NCBI RefSeq assembly: GCF_038004425.1 | Contig: NZ_JBBORC010000001.1 | Location: forward strand, 721,001-785,000 | Reading direction: 5' to 3' | Length of the DNA stretch: 64,000 bases | Source: Solibacillus sp. FSL W7-1464 | GTDB lineage: Bacteria; Bacillota; Bacilli; Bacillales_A; Planococcaceae | In this document: one piece after another, positions 24,211 to 32,740 of the stretch | How positions within the stretch are numbered: the first letter of the stretch is position 1 | Layout: every line of letters begins with the position of its first letter | The notes under the pieces: generated by a model | The model's database searches: none | What the model saw: only the letters and a program-made list of their open reading frames with translations | Told to the model about the DNA's origin: nothing | Made by a program: the position numbers and the translations under genes

Positions 24211-24768
24211 ATGCTAAAGTTTAACATTCGTGGTGAAAATATCGAGGTAACTCCAGCGATTCGTGATTATGTGGAGAACAAAATTGAAAAGGTAGAACGC
24301 TATTTCAATGAGGATCTAAACGCGAACGCTAACGTCAATTTGAAAGTTTACAATGATAAACAAACAAAAGTAGAAGTGACGATTCCGATGAAAAATTTAA
24401 CGCTGCGTGCCGAAGAGCGTCATAATGACATGTATGCGGCTGTTGACTTAATTGTCGACAAGCTTGAACGCCAAATTCGTAAACATAAAACAAAAGTAAA
24501 CCGTAAATTCCGTGATAGAGAAGGTACAGGCATCTACTTCGCCAATGTGGCATCCCAAATGGAGGCGAACACAGAATCTTCAGAGGATGAATATACAATC
24601 GTTCGTACGAAGCAATTTGATCTGAAACCAATGGATCAGGAAGAAGCAGTTTTACAAATGAACATGCTCGGTCATGATTTCTATATCTTCACAGATGCAG
24701 AAACAGACGGCACGAACATCGTCTACAAACGTAAAGACGGAAAGTACGGTCTGATCGAAACGAACTAA
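24211..24768 (+). CDS. hpf: Ribosome hibernation promoting factor, long form
   Basis: A 185-aa long-form HPF (YvyD), which pairs 70S ribosomes into inactive 100S dimers in stationary phase. The N-terminal S30AE domain (FNIRGENIEVTPAIRDYVENK, first 24 residues in part) is followed by a linker and a C-terminal dimerisation domain with IVRTKQFDLKPMDQEEAVLQ and the HDFYIFTDAET motif. Located upstream of secA as in B. subtilis. Confidence 0.96.
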   Translation: MLKFNIRGENIEVTPAIRDYVENKIEKVERYFNEDLNANANVNLKVYNDKQTKVEVTIPMKNLTLRAEERHNDMYAAVDLIVDKLERQIRKHKTKVNRKFRDREGTGIYFANVASQMEANTESSEDEYTIVRTKQFDLKPMDQEEAVLQMNMLGHDFYIFTDAETDGTNIVYKRKDGKYGLIETN

Positions 24769-24772
24769 CTCG

Positions 24773-24809
24773 CGAACGGATCGCCTCTAACAGGGTGGTT
24801 CGTTTTTTT
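24773..24809 (+). terminator. Terminator after hpf
   Basis: CGAAC...GTTCG with inner G/C pairs, followed by a run of seven T. Confidence 0.75.
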
Positions 24810-25090
24810 AGTGTGTGGCTCGGACCAGGAAGATACTTGTAAATTCCGATTAATTATTTGCTTTTCCCCACTATTTGTAAAAACAGCGATATGCAATGCA
24901 CGGGACCAAATGGTATGCCTTATTTACTGGAATAAGGGTTCATTTGCGCCTAATGCATATATAATGGTAAAATCAAGATTGAAACTATTTATTGGGTAAC
25001 GAAACAGTTACAAAAAATGTATAGAAATTGATTTTTAATAATATAGATTGAACAACTGTTTTACCCTGCGTATCGTGTGAGCGGTGCGTA

Positions 25091-25435
25091 CTCGGTGTTA
25101 ATTGCTTTGAACCCCTAAAGCCTTACAACCAAAGCGGAACTAGAAATGGTAAACGTTATGGTGCGAAAGCAGAAAAAATAATAAGGATGGCATAGGCTGA
25201 AAAAAACCTCTTAGTGTCTATCGACGGGTAATCGTGAAAGATAGGAAACGGAGTGCTACGTGCTAATACAATGGGTGTTTAGCAGGGAAATCCCTAAGTC
25301 TAGCATGGATATGGGACACCTTCAACGACTATCTCCTTGAGGGAGAGTAAAGCCGCAAGCAAATGGCGGAAGAAAAATACCGCACCCCTAGTTGTAGAGG
25401 TGAACAAATAGTCTGCGCTTATGTGAAAGCATAAG
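25091..25435 (+). ncRNA. Group I ribozyme core of the IStron
   Basis: Shares core blocks with the hag introns: GGTGTTAATTGCTTTGAACC (against GGTGAATTGCTGGAA), the P7 strand CTTCAACGACTATCTCC at about 25320 and its partner GAACAAATAGTCTGCG at about 25402. The P9 hairpin CTTATG-TGAAAG-CATAAG has the same loop as P9 of hag intron 1. The ribozyme could excise the whole element from the secA leader RNA. Confidence 0.78.
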
Positions 25436-25532
25436 AAGTCTACTCGTAAGGGAAAGACTGCGTAAAAGGTTGCGCTTTTACGTGAACGAGAAAAATTTAT
25501 CGGAACAGAACATACGTTTGTATTTAGGCAAG

Positions 25533-25568
25533 CCTCCATGCTATATTTATGTAAATAGAGCGTGGAGG
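25533..25568 (+). promoter_or_regulatory. Hairpin covering the tnpB ribosome site
   Basis: CCTCCATGCT pairs with AGCGTGGAGG; the 3' arm contains the GGAGG ribosome site of tnpB. Translation would be low unless the stem opens. Confidence 0.6.
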
Positions 25569-25576
25569 TGATACAT

Positions 25577-26803
25577 GTGGAAATAACATCCACTGGAAAA
25601 GTCGCGAAACAAGAGAAGGTTCATTCTTCTACGATGATTCTATCGATGAAGATAAAACTGAAACCAACAAAACAACAGGAACTTTTATTTTGGCAATTTG
25701 CTGGAACGGCTCGTTGGGCTTACAACTTCTTTCTTGCTGAAAGTGAACGGCATTATGCAGAATATCTTGAGGGTAAGCATGAAAAGAACACCATTAAAGA
25801 AGGCGACGTCAGAAAATATATTAACAATGTATTGAAACCGACAACGCATTTATGGTTAAAAGAAGTTAGTAGCAACGTCATGAAACAAGCTGTAAAAGAT
25901 GCAGACGCCGCTAGAAAGCGCTGGTTTGCAGGTCTATCAGATAAACCAAAATTCAAAAGTAAACGAAGAGGTAAAATAAGTTTTTACGTAAATTATGAAA
26001 GTCTTAGTCGTACAAAAGAAGGTTTTAGAGGAGAAAAGTTGGGTGTTGTGAAAACGTATCATCCACTGCCAAAGCTACCTAAAGGTGAAACCTATTCAAA
26101 CCCGCGAATCTCGTATGATGGGCAAAATTGGTTTTTATCGATTGGCTATGAGGTAAGATGTGAAAACGTAGAATTAACTGGTGAGTATTTAGGTATTGAT
26201 GTGGGGATTAAGGAGCTAGCGGTCTGTTCAGATGGCGCAGTCAAAAAGAACATCAATAAAACAAAAGAAGTGAAGCGATTAGAACAAAAATTAAAACGAG
26301 AACAACGTAAGCTAACTCGTAAAATAGAAGCCAATACTATTGGTCATACTAAAAATCGCAAACCACTCTACCAAAAACCATTGAAATCCTTGAAAAACAT
26401 TCAAAAACAAAACGCTAAGATTAGAATGATTCATAAAAAACTAACGGATATCCGAACAAACCATCTTCATCAAGTATCCATTGAGATTGTGAAAACCAAA
26501 CCATCTCGTATTGTAATGGAAACATTGAATATTAAAGATATGATGAAGAATAGGCATTTATCAAAAGCGATTGCGAAACAATGCTTATTTGAGTTTAAAA
26601 GACAGATTCAATATAAGTGCAGAAAGTACGGCATTGAATTTGTAGAGGCGGATAAATGGTATCCCTCTTCAAAAATGTGTTCTTGTTGTGGAAGTATAAA
26701 GAAAGACCTGAAATTATCTGACCGTATCTTTAACTGTTCGTGCGGTCATAAAATGGACAGAGACTTGAATGCTTCCATTAATTTAGCGAATTATCCAATC
26801 TAA
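25577..26803 (+). CDS. tnpB: RNA-guided nuclease TnpB (OrfB) of the IStron
   Basis: A 408-aa IS605-family TnpB. The split RuvC domain is intact: GIDVGIKELAV (first Asp), VMETLNIKDM (Glu) and MDRDLNASINLA (last Asp). The zinc finger CSCCGSIKKD ... CSCGHK lies before the last motif, and the N-terminal helix-turn-helix starts IKLKPTKQQELLFW. TnpB proteins cut DNA at sites matching their guide RNA and so keep the element in the genome. The GTG at 25577 is 6 nt behind GGAGGTGA; an ATG overlapping it is out of frame. Confidence 0.92.
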   Translation: MEITSTGKVAKQEKVHSSTMILSMKIKLKPTKQQELLFWQFAGTARWAYNFFLAESERHYAEYLEGKHEKNTIKEGDVRKYINNVLKPTTHLWLKEVSSNVMKQAVKDADAARKRWFAGLSDKPKFKSKRRGKISFYVNYESLSRTKEGFRGEKLGVVKTYHPLPKLPKGETYSNPRISYDGQNWFLSIGYEVRCENVELTGEYLGIDVGIKELAVCSDGAVKKNINKTKEVKRLEQKLKREQRKLTRKIEANTIGHTKNRKPLYQKPLKSLKNIQKQNAKIRMIHKKLTDIRTNHLHQVSIEIVKTKPSRIVMETLNIKDMMKNRHLSKAIAKQCLFEFKRQIQYKCRKYGIEFVEADKWYPSSKMCSCCGSIKKDLKLSDRIFNCSCGHKMDRDLNASINLANYPI

Positions 26804-27042
26804 AGGCTTTTCACAAATCTGAAACCTTAGATATGTACGCAACGATACTGCGGAATTGAAGCCTGTGGAGAGTCCTAGCAAATCGTAGTAGCTTCGGTGA
26901 AACGAGACTCGAAAAGTAATAATTGAAGCAGGAAGGCACAAGACGAAAATTGAAAGATATAAGTCGTGCCACAGTAAAAATTGTTTCTGTGTAGATATAA
27001 CTCTATTTTGACAAATTTTTCGTATCGGAAGTGACCAATTCG

Positions 27043-29553
27043 ATGGCAAACATATTAAATAAATTATTTGATTTCAATAAAAAAGAAGTAAAGCGTTTAG
27101 AAAAGACTGCAGATAAAGTAGAAGCATTGGCAGGGCAGTTTGAAAGCCTTTCTGATGATGCTTTAAAAGCGAAAACAGAAGAATTTAAAAACCGTTATCA
27201 AAACGGTGAAACAGTGGACTCTTTGCTGCCTGAGGCATTTGCGACAATTCGTGAAGCATCTCGCCGTGTTCTTGGCATGTTCCCGTTCCGCGTTCAGATT
27301 ATGGGGGCGGCTGCATTAAATGAAGGTAATATCGCGGAGATGAAAACCGGTGAAGGTAAAACGTTAACGTCGACAATGTCCGTTTATTTAAATGCGCTTA
27401 CTGGTAAAGGTGTTCATGTCGTAACGGTCAACGAATATTTGGCAAGCCGTGACGCGACAGAAATGGGAGAGTTATATAATTGGTTAGGCTTAACGGTCGG
27501 ACTGAACCTGAATAGCCTGTCAAAAGAAGAAAAGCGTGAAGCGTATGCTGCGGATATTACATATTCGACGAACAATGAGCTAGGTTTCGACTATTTACGT
27601 GACAACATGGTGTTATACAAAGAAGACCGTGTACAGCGTCCGCTTTATTATGCGGTAATCGATGAGGTTGACTCAATTTTAATCGATGAGGCGCGTACAC
27701 CGTTGATCATTTCCGGACAAGCAGGGAAATCTGCACAGCTTTATGTACAGTCAAATGCATTTGCCCGTATGTTAAAGCAGGATGAAGACTACAACTATGA
27801 AGAGTCAACAAAAGGCGTAACGCTGACAGAGCAAGGGATCGAAAAAGCGGAGCGTGCATTTGGCATCGACAACTTATTCGATCTGGCACATGTCCGCTTA
27901 AACCATGCAATCAACCAAAGCTTAAAAGCCCATGCATCGATGCATAAAGATGTCGACTATGTTGTGCAGGACGGGGAAGTTGTAATCGTTGACGGCTTTA
28001 CTGGTCGTCTAATGAAAGGCCGCCGCTATTCGGATGGCTTACACCAGGCGATTGAAGCGAAGGAAGGTCTCGATATTCAAAATGAATCGATGACAATGGC
28101 GACCGTTACATTCCAGAACTATTTCCGTATGTACGAGAAACTTTCTGGTATGACAGGTACAGCGAAAACAGAGGAAGAGGAATTCCGCAACATCTACAAT
28201 ATGCAGGTTGTAGCGATTCCTACGAATAAACCGATTGCCCGTGATGACCGTCCTGATCTGATTTTTGCAACGATGGAAGGCAAGTTTAAAGCGGTTGCGG
28301 AAGATATTGCAGAACGTCACCGTAATGGCCAGCCGGTACTGGTTGGTACGGTTGCAATCGAAACATCGGAAATCATTTCAAAATATTTAACGAAATTTAA
28401 AATCCCGCATAACGTGTTAAACGCGAAAAACCATGAGCGTGAAGCGGATATTATTTTAAATGCCGGTCAAAAAGGCGCCGTTACGATTGCGACAAACATG
28501 GCAGGTCGTGGTACGGACATTAAGCCGGGTGAAGGTGTCCTTGAAATTGGCGGTTTAGCGGTAATTGGTACGGAACGTCATGAATCACGCCGTATTGATA
28601 ATCAGCTCCGTGGTCGTTCTGGTCGTCAAGGGAATCCGGGGGTAACGCAATTCTATCTTTCTTTGGAAGATGAATTAATGCGCCGCTTCGGTTCTGATAA
28701 GATGAAATCGATGATGACAAGACTTGGTATGGACGATACACAGCCGATCCAGTCAGGTATGGTTTCAAAAGCGGTAGAATCAGCACAGAAACGTGTCGAA
28801 GGGAATAACTTCGATGCACGTAAACGTCTATTGCAATATGATGATGTACTTCGTCAACAGCGTGAAGTGATTTACAAAGAACGTGAAGAAGTATTGGATT
28901 CGGAAAACATGCGAGCATTGGTTGAGTCGATGATTTCTCAGGCAATCGAAAATCAAGTAGCCCTTCATACACAAGGTGAGAAGGAAAACTGGACACTGGA
29001 TGCATTGGAAGACTATATCGCAGCGAATCTTTTAGATGAAGGCGATATTACGAAAGATCAGCTGGAAAATAAATCACCGGAAGAAATGATTGCACTCATC
29101 TCTGAAAAAGTGACAGCACGCTATGATGAAAAAGAAGAAGCGATGACACCAGAGCGTATGCGCGAATTCGAAAAGGTTATTTTACTGCGATCAATCGACT
29201 CGAAATGGATTGATCATATCGATGCAATGGACCAGTTACGTCAAGGGATTCACTTGCGAGCTTACGGTCAAAACGATCCATTGCGCGAATACCAGCAAGA
29301 AGGTTTCGCAATGTTCGAAGATATGGTCGCAGCAGTACGTGAAGATGTGGCGAAGTATGCATTAAAAGCGGAAATCCGCAGCAATCTGCAACGTGAAGAA
29401 GTAGCAAAAGGCCAAGCTGTCAACCCGAAAGAAGAAGGTGCAGCGAAACCGAAAAAACTGCCAACACGCAGAGCAGAAAACATTGGACGCAACGACCCAT
29501 GCCCATGCGGCAGCGGCAAAAAATACAAATCATGCCACGGCGTAGGCCAATAA
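27043..29553 (+). CDS. secA: Preprotein translocase ATPase SecA
   Basis: An 836-aa motor that drives proteins through SecYEG. Walker A is [10 protein letters not shown] at about 102, Walker B is [13 protein letters not shown], and [10 protein letters not shown] and RSGRQGNPG are helicase motifs. The C-terminal zinc-binding tail [14 protein letters not shown] is complete. I place the start at the ATG at 27043, 8 nt behind GGAAGTG; an in-frame GTG at 27031 has no ribosome site. The IStron ends only a few dozen bases upstream, so the leader and possibly the promoter lie on the far side of the element. Confidence 0.97.
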   Translation: MANILNKLFDFNKKEVKRLEKTADKVEALAGQFESLSDDALKAKTEEFKNRYQNGETVDSLLPEAFATIREASRRVLGMFPFRVQIMGAAALNEGNIAEMKTGEGKTLTSTMSVYLNALTGKGVHVVTVNEYLASRDATEMGELYNWLGLTVGLNLNSLSKEEKREAYAADITYSTNNELGFDYLRDNMVLYKEDRVQRPLYYAVIDEVDSILIDEARTPLIISGQAGKSAQLYVQSNAFARMLKQDEDYNYEESTKGVTLTEQGIEKAERAFGIDNLFDLAHVRLNHAINQSLKAHASMHKDVDYVVQDGEVVIVDGFTGRLMKGRRYSDGLHQAIEAKEGLDIQNESMTMATVTFQNYFRMYEKLSGMTGTAKTEEEEFRNIYNMQVVAIPTNKPIARDDRPDLIFATMEGKFKAVAEDIAERHRNGQPVLVGTVAIETSEIISKYLTKFKIPHNVLNAKNHEREADIILNAGQKGAVTIATNMAGRGTDIKPGEGVLEIGGLAVIGTERHESRRIDNQLRGRSGRQGNPGVTQFYLSLEDELMRRFGSDKMKSMMTRLGMDDTQPIQSGMVSKAVESAQKRVEGNNFDARKRLLQYDDVLRQQREVIYKEREEVLDSENMRALVESMISQAIENQVALHTQGEKENWTLDALEDYIAANLLDEGDITKDQLENKSPEEMIALISEKVTARYDEKEEAMTPERMREFEKVILLRSIDSKWIDHIDAMDQLRQGIHLRAYGQNDPLREYQQEGFAMFEDMVAAVREDVAKYALKAEIRSNLQREEVAKGQAVNPKEEGAAKPKKLPTRRAENIGRNDPCPCGSGKKYKSCHGVGQ

Positions 29554-29561
29554 AAGCAACA

Positions 29562-29606
29562 AAACCGAGGTCATTGAAACTATGCTCAATGACCCGGTTT
29601 GTTTTA
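29562..29606 (+). terminator. Terminator after secA
   Basis: AAACCGAGGTCATTGA pairs with TCAATGACCCGGTTT (small mismatch), followed by GTTTT. Confidence 0.85.
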
Positions 29607-29661
29607 TAATGATTTATATGATCTAGCGTAAATAAAGAAATGGTTTATTCAATTTACTCTA

Positions 29662-29771
29662 GTTGGTCGGAGTGGAAGGGTGGCGACTCCTGGGGGAATA
29701 GCGTGACGCCTGAGACTACAGGCTCAGGCCACGCCCCCGGAAAGCGTCCACCCTGGAACGGAGACCAACGG
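29662..29771. repeat. Structured intergenic repeat, copy 2 (GGCGACTCCTG element)
   Basis: GGGTGGCGACTCCTGGGGGAA faces CCCGGAAAGCGTCCACCC (each quoted in part), with the inner hairpin GCCTGAGACTACAGGCTCAGGC and outer arms GTTGGTC/GACCAAC. It is the same element as at 3064-3208. The inner stem sequence is unrelated between the copies while pairing is kept. It lies in the prfB leader. Confidence 0.75.
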
Positions 29772-29816
29772 GTGACGAAGGACGATTACTTGACGCTTCA
29801 ATACGGAGGAAAATAT

Positions 29817-30924
29817 ATGATGGAATTAGCAGATGTGCGTAATGCACTCGAAAATACAGCTACAAAACTAGCGGACTTCAGGGGGTCTCTTTGACTTAGA
29901 AAACAAAGAGGCACGTATCCAGGAACTAGATGAACTGATGCTTGAACCCGAATTCTGGAATGACCAGAACGGTGCACAGGCAATTATTAACGAAAGCAAC
30001 GGCATAAAAGCAGTTGTCAATGAATTCAAGGACTTAGTCGACACACAGGAAAATCTAGAAATGACGCTCGAACTTTTACGCGAAGAACCAGATGCAGAAC
30101 TGCAGGAAGAACTAGGCAATGAACTTGTTGAATTCCAATCGAAAATGGAAGAATTCGAACTGCAGATGCTTTTATCAGAACCATACGATAAAAACAATGC
30201 CATTTTAGAACTGCATCCAGGTGCAGGTGGTACAGAGTCACAGGACTGGGGCTCGATGCTATTACGCATGTATACACGCTGGGCAGAGAAGCACGGCTTT
30301 AAAGTAACGACAATCGACTATTTGCCAGGTGATGAAGCCGGCATCAAATCGGTAACACTGCAAATTTCAGGCCATAATGCATATGGCTATTTAAAAGCGG
30401 AAAAAGGCGTACACCGTCTCGTGCGTATTTCACCGTTCGATTCTTCGGGCCGCCGCCATACATCATTCGTATCATGTGATGTCATGCCGGAATTCAATGA
30501 TGAAATCGAAATCGATGTACGAACAGAAGACCTGAAAGTCGATACGTACCGCGCAACGGGTGCAGGTGGTCAGCATATTAACACGACCGACTCGGCTGTA
30601 CGTATTACCCATCTTCCTACAGGTGTCGTTGTACAATGTCAGTCAGAACGTTCACAGATTAAAAACCGCGATGCAGCAATGAAGATGCTGAAGTCGAAAC
30701 TTTATCAGCTGGAAATCGAAAAGCAGCAGGCACAGCTGGACGAAATTCGTGGAGAACAGAAAGAAATCGGCTGGGGCTCGCAAATTCGTTCATACGTCTT
30801 CCATCCGTATTCAATGGTAAAAGATCACCGTACAAGTGCCGAAACTGGAAACGTAGGCGCTGTAATGGATGGGGATCTTGATATTTTCATTACTGCCTAT
30901 TTACGCTCAAAAATCTCATACTAG
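29817..30924 (+). CDS. prfB: Peptide chain release factor 2, with programmed +1 frameshift
   Basis: A 368-aa RF2 made by joining 29817-29891 to 29893-30924. The first 25 codons end at the in-frame stop UGA (29892-29894). Skipping one base continues as [17 protein letters not shown]. The GGQ loop ([16 protein letters not shown]) and the stop-recognition SPF motif ([14 protein letters not shown]) are present. RF2 reads UGA and UAA, so low RF2 favours the shift and restores its own level. Start is ATG at 29817 or the next codon, behind GGAGGA. Confidence 0.97.
29880..29896 (+). promoter_or_regulatory. Programmed +1 frameshift site of prfB
   Basis: AGGGGGTCTCTTTGAC: an internal Shine-Dalgarno-like AGGGGG, then the slippery CTT codon and UGA-C stop, the classic RF2 autoregulatory signal. 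Confidence 0.97.
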
Positions 30925-30957
30925 CATCTTGTGGTTATCCGCCCAAGAAAGTGAAAG

Positions 30958-30994
30958 CCGTGCCTTAGTAAAAAAGCTAAGGCACGGTTTTTTT
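30958..30994 (+). terminator. Terminator after prfB
   Basis: CCGTGCCTTAG pairs with CTAAGGCACGG, followed by seven T. Confidence 0.92.
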
Positions 30995-31096
30995 AGTGAA
31001 ATTTAAGCAAGGTATTCATTTTCCACTTGTCAAATGTAAAAAAATATGTGAAAATACATATACAAACAAACGTTCTTATTAAATGGAGGTATTCGT

Positions 31097-31450
31097 ATGC
31101 TGCAAATTCCTTCTAAAACGATTCCGTATTATGAGGCTGGGATTTATTTGCCGTTGCTGTTAATTATTCTTGGGAAAGATTACACAATAGTGGAGCAAAG
31201 TCCTGTCAAATTTAAAAATCCCTATTTGCAATTAATCGATGCTGTACGAATCAAAATAGAGCATGACTTAAAAGAAACGAAGGACTATTTTAAACTTCAT
31301 CAGATGCGCTTAGTGAGAGGCAAAACGGATGATTTGTTTACCGAGTATCATTTTTACTTTGGGGGGATCATGGAGTGTAGAAGATATTCGAATATTCGCC
31401 TTCGTAATCAATGTGAGTTACTTCTTGCTGAATATTTTAAAAAAAGCTGA
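31097..31450 (+). CDS. Hypothetical protein next to comK-like gene 2
   Basis: A 117-aa protein of unknown family behind ATGGAGGT. The N-terminal stretch YEAGIYLPLLLIILGKDY is hydrophobic but short. The rest is charged and helical (VRIKIEHDLKETKDYFKLH, EYHFYFGGIMECRRYSNIRL). AAACAAACGTTC at 31064-31075, just upstream, resembles an SOS box (7 of 8 bases). It converges on the ComK-like gene with only 5 nt between stops. Confidence 0.65.
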   Translation: MLQIPSKTIPYYEAGIYLPLLLIILGKDYTIVEQSPVKFKNPYLQLIDAVRIKIEHDLKETKDYFKLHQMRLVRGKTDDLFTEYHFYFGGIMECRRYSNIRLRNQCELLLAEYFKKS

Positions 31451-31455
31451 TGCTA

Positions 31456-31947
31456 TCATAAGATGGCATTGCGCTGTAAAAGCAGATATTTATAGTACAT
31501 CGCAGCGCGTACATATTGCTGGTTGAACGATTTCATATTGATATCCAGACTAATCTCAGTATTATCCACAAAAGTAACGAGCGTTTGATCACCGTCCTCA
31601 CTAATATTAATAATAGGGTTTAAGGATAACCAAATATTTTGAGGTGAATACGGCGAAAATAGCGGAAATAAAATGCACGGATCTCCGAAATCATAGGCAA
31701 CCATTATCGGCAATTTATGTTTATTCTCTCCGAAGAATCGCCTCGCCTGATATTTGCTGGCGTCATAGGAACTTCCATGCAGGCGACACGTATCGCGAAT
31801 AATTTTTAAAGGTTTATACGGAGAAGCAGATTGACCGTACTTGTCCGAAATGGCAGTATGAATTTTATCCCGATACTGATAGGACCTCAAACAGAAGGTA
31901 GAGTTAGAAATAATGTAATTGGATTTTTGTGTTAAATTACTAATCAT
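31456..31947 (-). CDS. comK: ComK-like competence transcription factor (copy 2)
   Basis: A 163-aa protein closer to classical ComK than copy 1. CRLHGSSYDASKYQARRFFG at about 54-73 matches the ComK CRFFGSSYAGRKAG region. PIMVAYDFGDPCILFPLFSP matches PIMVDPSNQIFLFPTLS of B. subtilis ComK, including the FP turn, and WLSLNPI follows. It lacks part of the C-terminal tail (B. subtilis ComK is 192 aa). DegU and MecA/ClpC usually control ComK; the DegU gene is in this window. Confidence 0.78.
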   Translation of the reverse strand: MISNLTQKSNYIISNSTFCLRSYQYRDKIHTAISDKYGQSASPYKPLKIIRDTCRLHGSSYDASKYQARRFFGENKHKLPIMVAYDFGDPCILFPLFSPYSPQNIWLSLNPIINISEDGDQTLVTFVDNTEISLDINMKSFNQQYVRAAMYYKYLLLQRNAIL

Positions 31948-32134
31948 TTTGTATCCCCTATCTTTCCTACTTTTTTAATCGCTTAAATTTTCACTATACA
32001 TCTAAACTACTGCATAAACTGTCAAAAATCAACATTATATTTAGAAAATTCTGTCATATGATAATTTTTCAGAATATATTGCAAATTGTATGATTGTTAA
32101 TTTATAATGGTTAAAAGAGGTCGAGGTGATATCG

Positions 32135-32374
32135 ATGGATAAATATTATTCGTATACAGACTTTTTAAAGGCGGTTAGTCAGCAGTCCACTGAACATCAT
32201 GCAGAGAAGCTATTGAATGAAATTTATTTAGATTTATTTATTAGTCGGTTGCAGCGGATGCAACGTATTGAACAATTAAAGTTACTTATCGATACATCGT
32301 TAGATCAAAAGAACGAACAAGCATTTCACAGCTATACTACAGAGTTAAAAGAGTTATTGGAAACCGTTTCTTAA
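32135..32374 (+). CDS. IDEAL-domain protein
   Basis: A 79-aa protein whose C-terminal half, LKLLIDTSLDQKNEQAFHSY, fits the IDEAL domain (L-IDEAL-x(2)-x-D-xx-F pattern). A helical segment EKLLNEIYLDLFISRLQRMQ comes before it. The ATG at 32135 follows GAGGTGAT; the GTG nine bases earlier is less likely. Divergent from comK-like gene 2, with a shared AT-rich control region (31948-32134) that could hold ComK boxes. Function unknown. Confidence 0.7.
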   Translation: MDKYYSYTDFLKAVSQQSTEHHAEKLLNEIYLDLFISRLQRMQRIEQLKLLIDTSLDQKNEQAFHSYTTELKELLETVS

Positions 32375-32375
32375 G

Positions 32376-32403
32376 AGCCGCCCAATTCAGGTGGCTTTTT
32401 TTT
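32376..32403 (+). terminator. Terminator after IDEAL-domain gene
   Basis: AGCCGCC pairs with GGTGGCT around a 7-nt loop, followed by eight T. Confidence 0.85.
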
Positions 32404-32430
32404 ATGCGTAAGATGCGGGTTCCGGTTATC

Positions 32431-32617
32431 TTCTAATAAATGATGGAAAGTTTCCAATAAAATTAAAATAGTTCTAATAAACTGGATATTTTATAATAAA
32501 AAGGATAATTCTTCTAATAAGTGCCCGGGATTTTCGAATAACCGCCCCCGATCTTCAAATAAGCATCCGATCATTTCTAATATCCGCGACAAAAGTTCTA
32601 ATAAACCAAGCCCGCCG
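32431..32617. repeat. Nine-unit TTCTAATAA array with about 21-bp period
   Basis: The core TTCTAATAA (or a one- to two-base variant) starts at 32431, 32452, 32472, 32491, 32512, 32533, 32554, 32575 and 32596, a spacing of 21, 20, 19, 21, 21, 21, 21 and 21. The 11-13 bases between cores are not conserved and become GC-rich toward the uvrB side. The period equals two turns of B-DNA. No open frame explains it. Confidence 0.9.
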
Positions 32618-32652
32618 AAAACCCGCCGAAAACGACGCCAACACACAAAATT

Positions 32653-32666
32653 CGAATGTACGTTCG
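32653..32666. promoter_or_regulatory. LexA (DinR) box of uvrBA
   Basis: CGAATGTACGTTCG contains GAAT-N4-GTTC, 7 of 8 SOS-box bases, 75 nt upstream of uvrB. uvrBA is SOS-controlled in Bacillus. A possible -10 (TAAAAT) follows at about 32698. Confidence 0.8.
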
Positions 32667-32740
32667 CGATTTTATCGTAAATTAAAAACGGGTATGTTAA
32701 AATAGAACATAATATAAGCGACAGAAAGGACAATCTGACT

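Larger units (their letters stand above)
25030..27010 (+). mobile_element. IStron: group I intron fused to an IS605-type TnpB unit
   Basis: A chimeric element inserted between hpf and secA. A group I ribozyme core (about 25091-25435) is followed by tnpB (25577-26803) and a 3' tail of about 200 nt that should contain the TnpB guide RNA and the right end (hairpin CACAG...CTGTG at about 26970). There is no tnpA transposase, so movement would need one in trans. TTGAT, the target pentamer of known IStrons, occurs at about 25027. Exact ends are not resolved; those given are approximate. Confidence 0.7.

Noticed and set aside
24811-24999. A 62-aa open frame after hpf
   Set aside because: It overlaps the terminator tail, has no ribosome site and looks like translated AT-rich noncoding DNA.
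29640-29894. An 84-aa protein upstream of prfB
   Set aside because: It is the frame-0 start of RF2 preceded by translated repeat DNA; the true start is at 29817.
32431-32617. CRISPR array
   Set aside because: Repeat core is only 9 nt with 11-13-nt gaps, far too short, and there are no cas genes.
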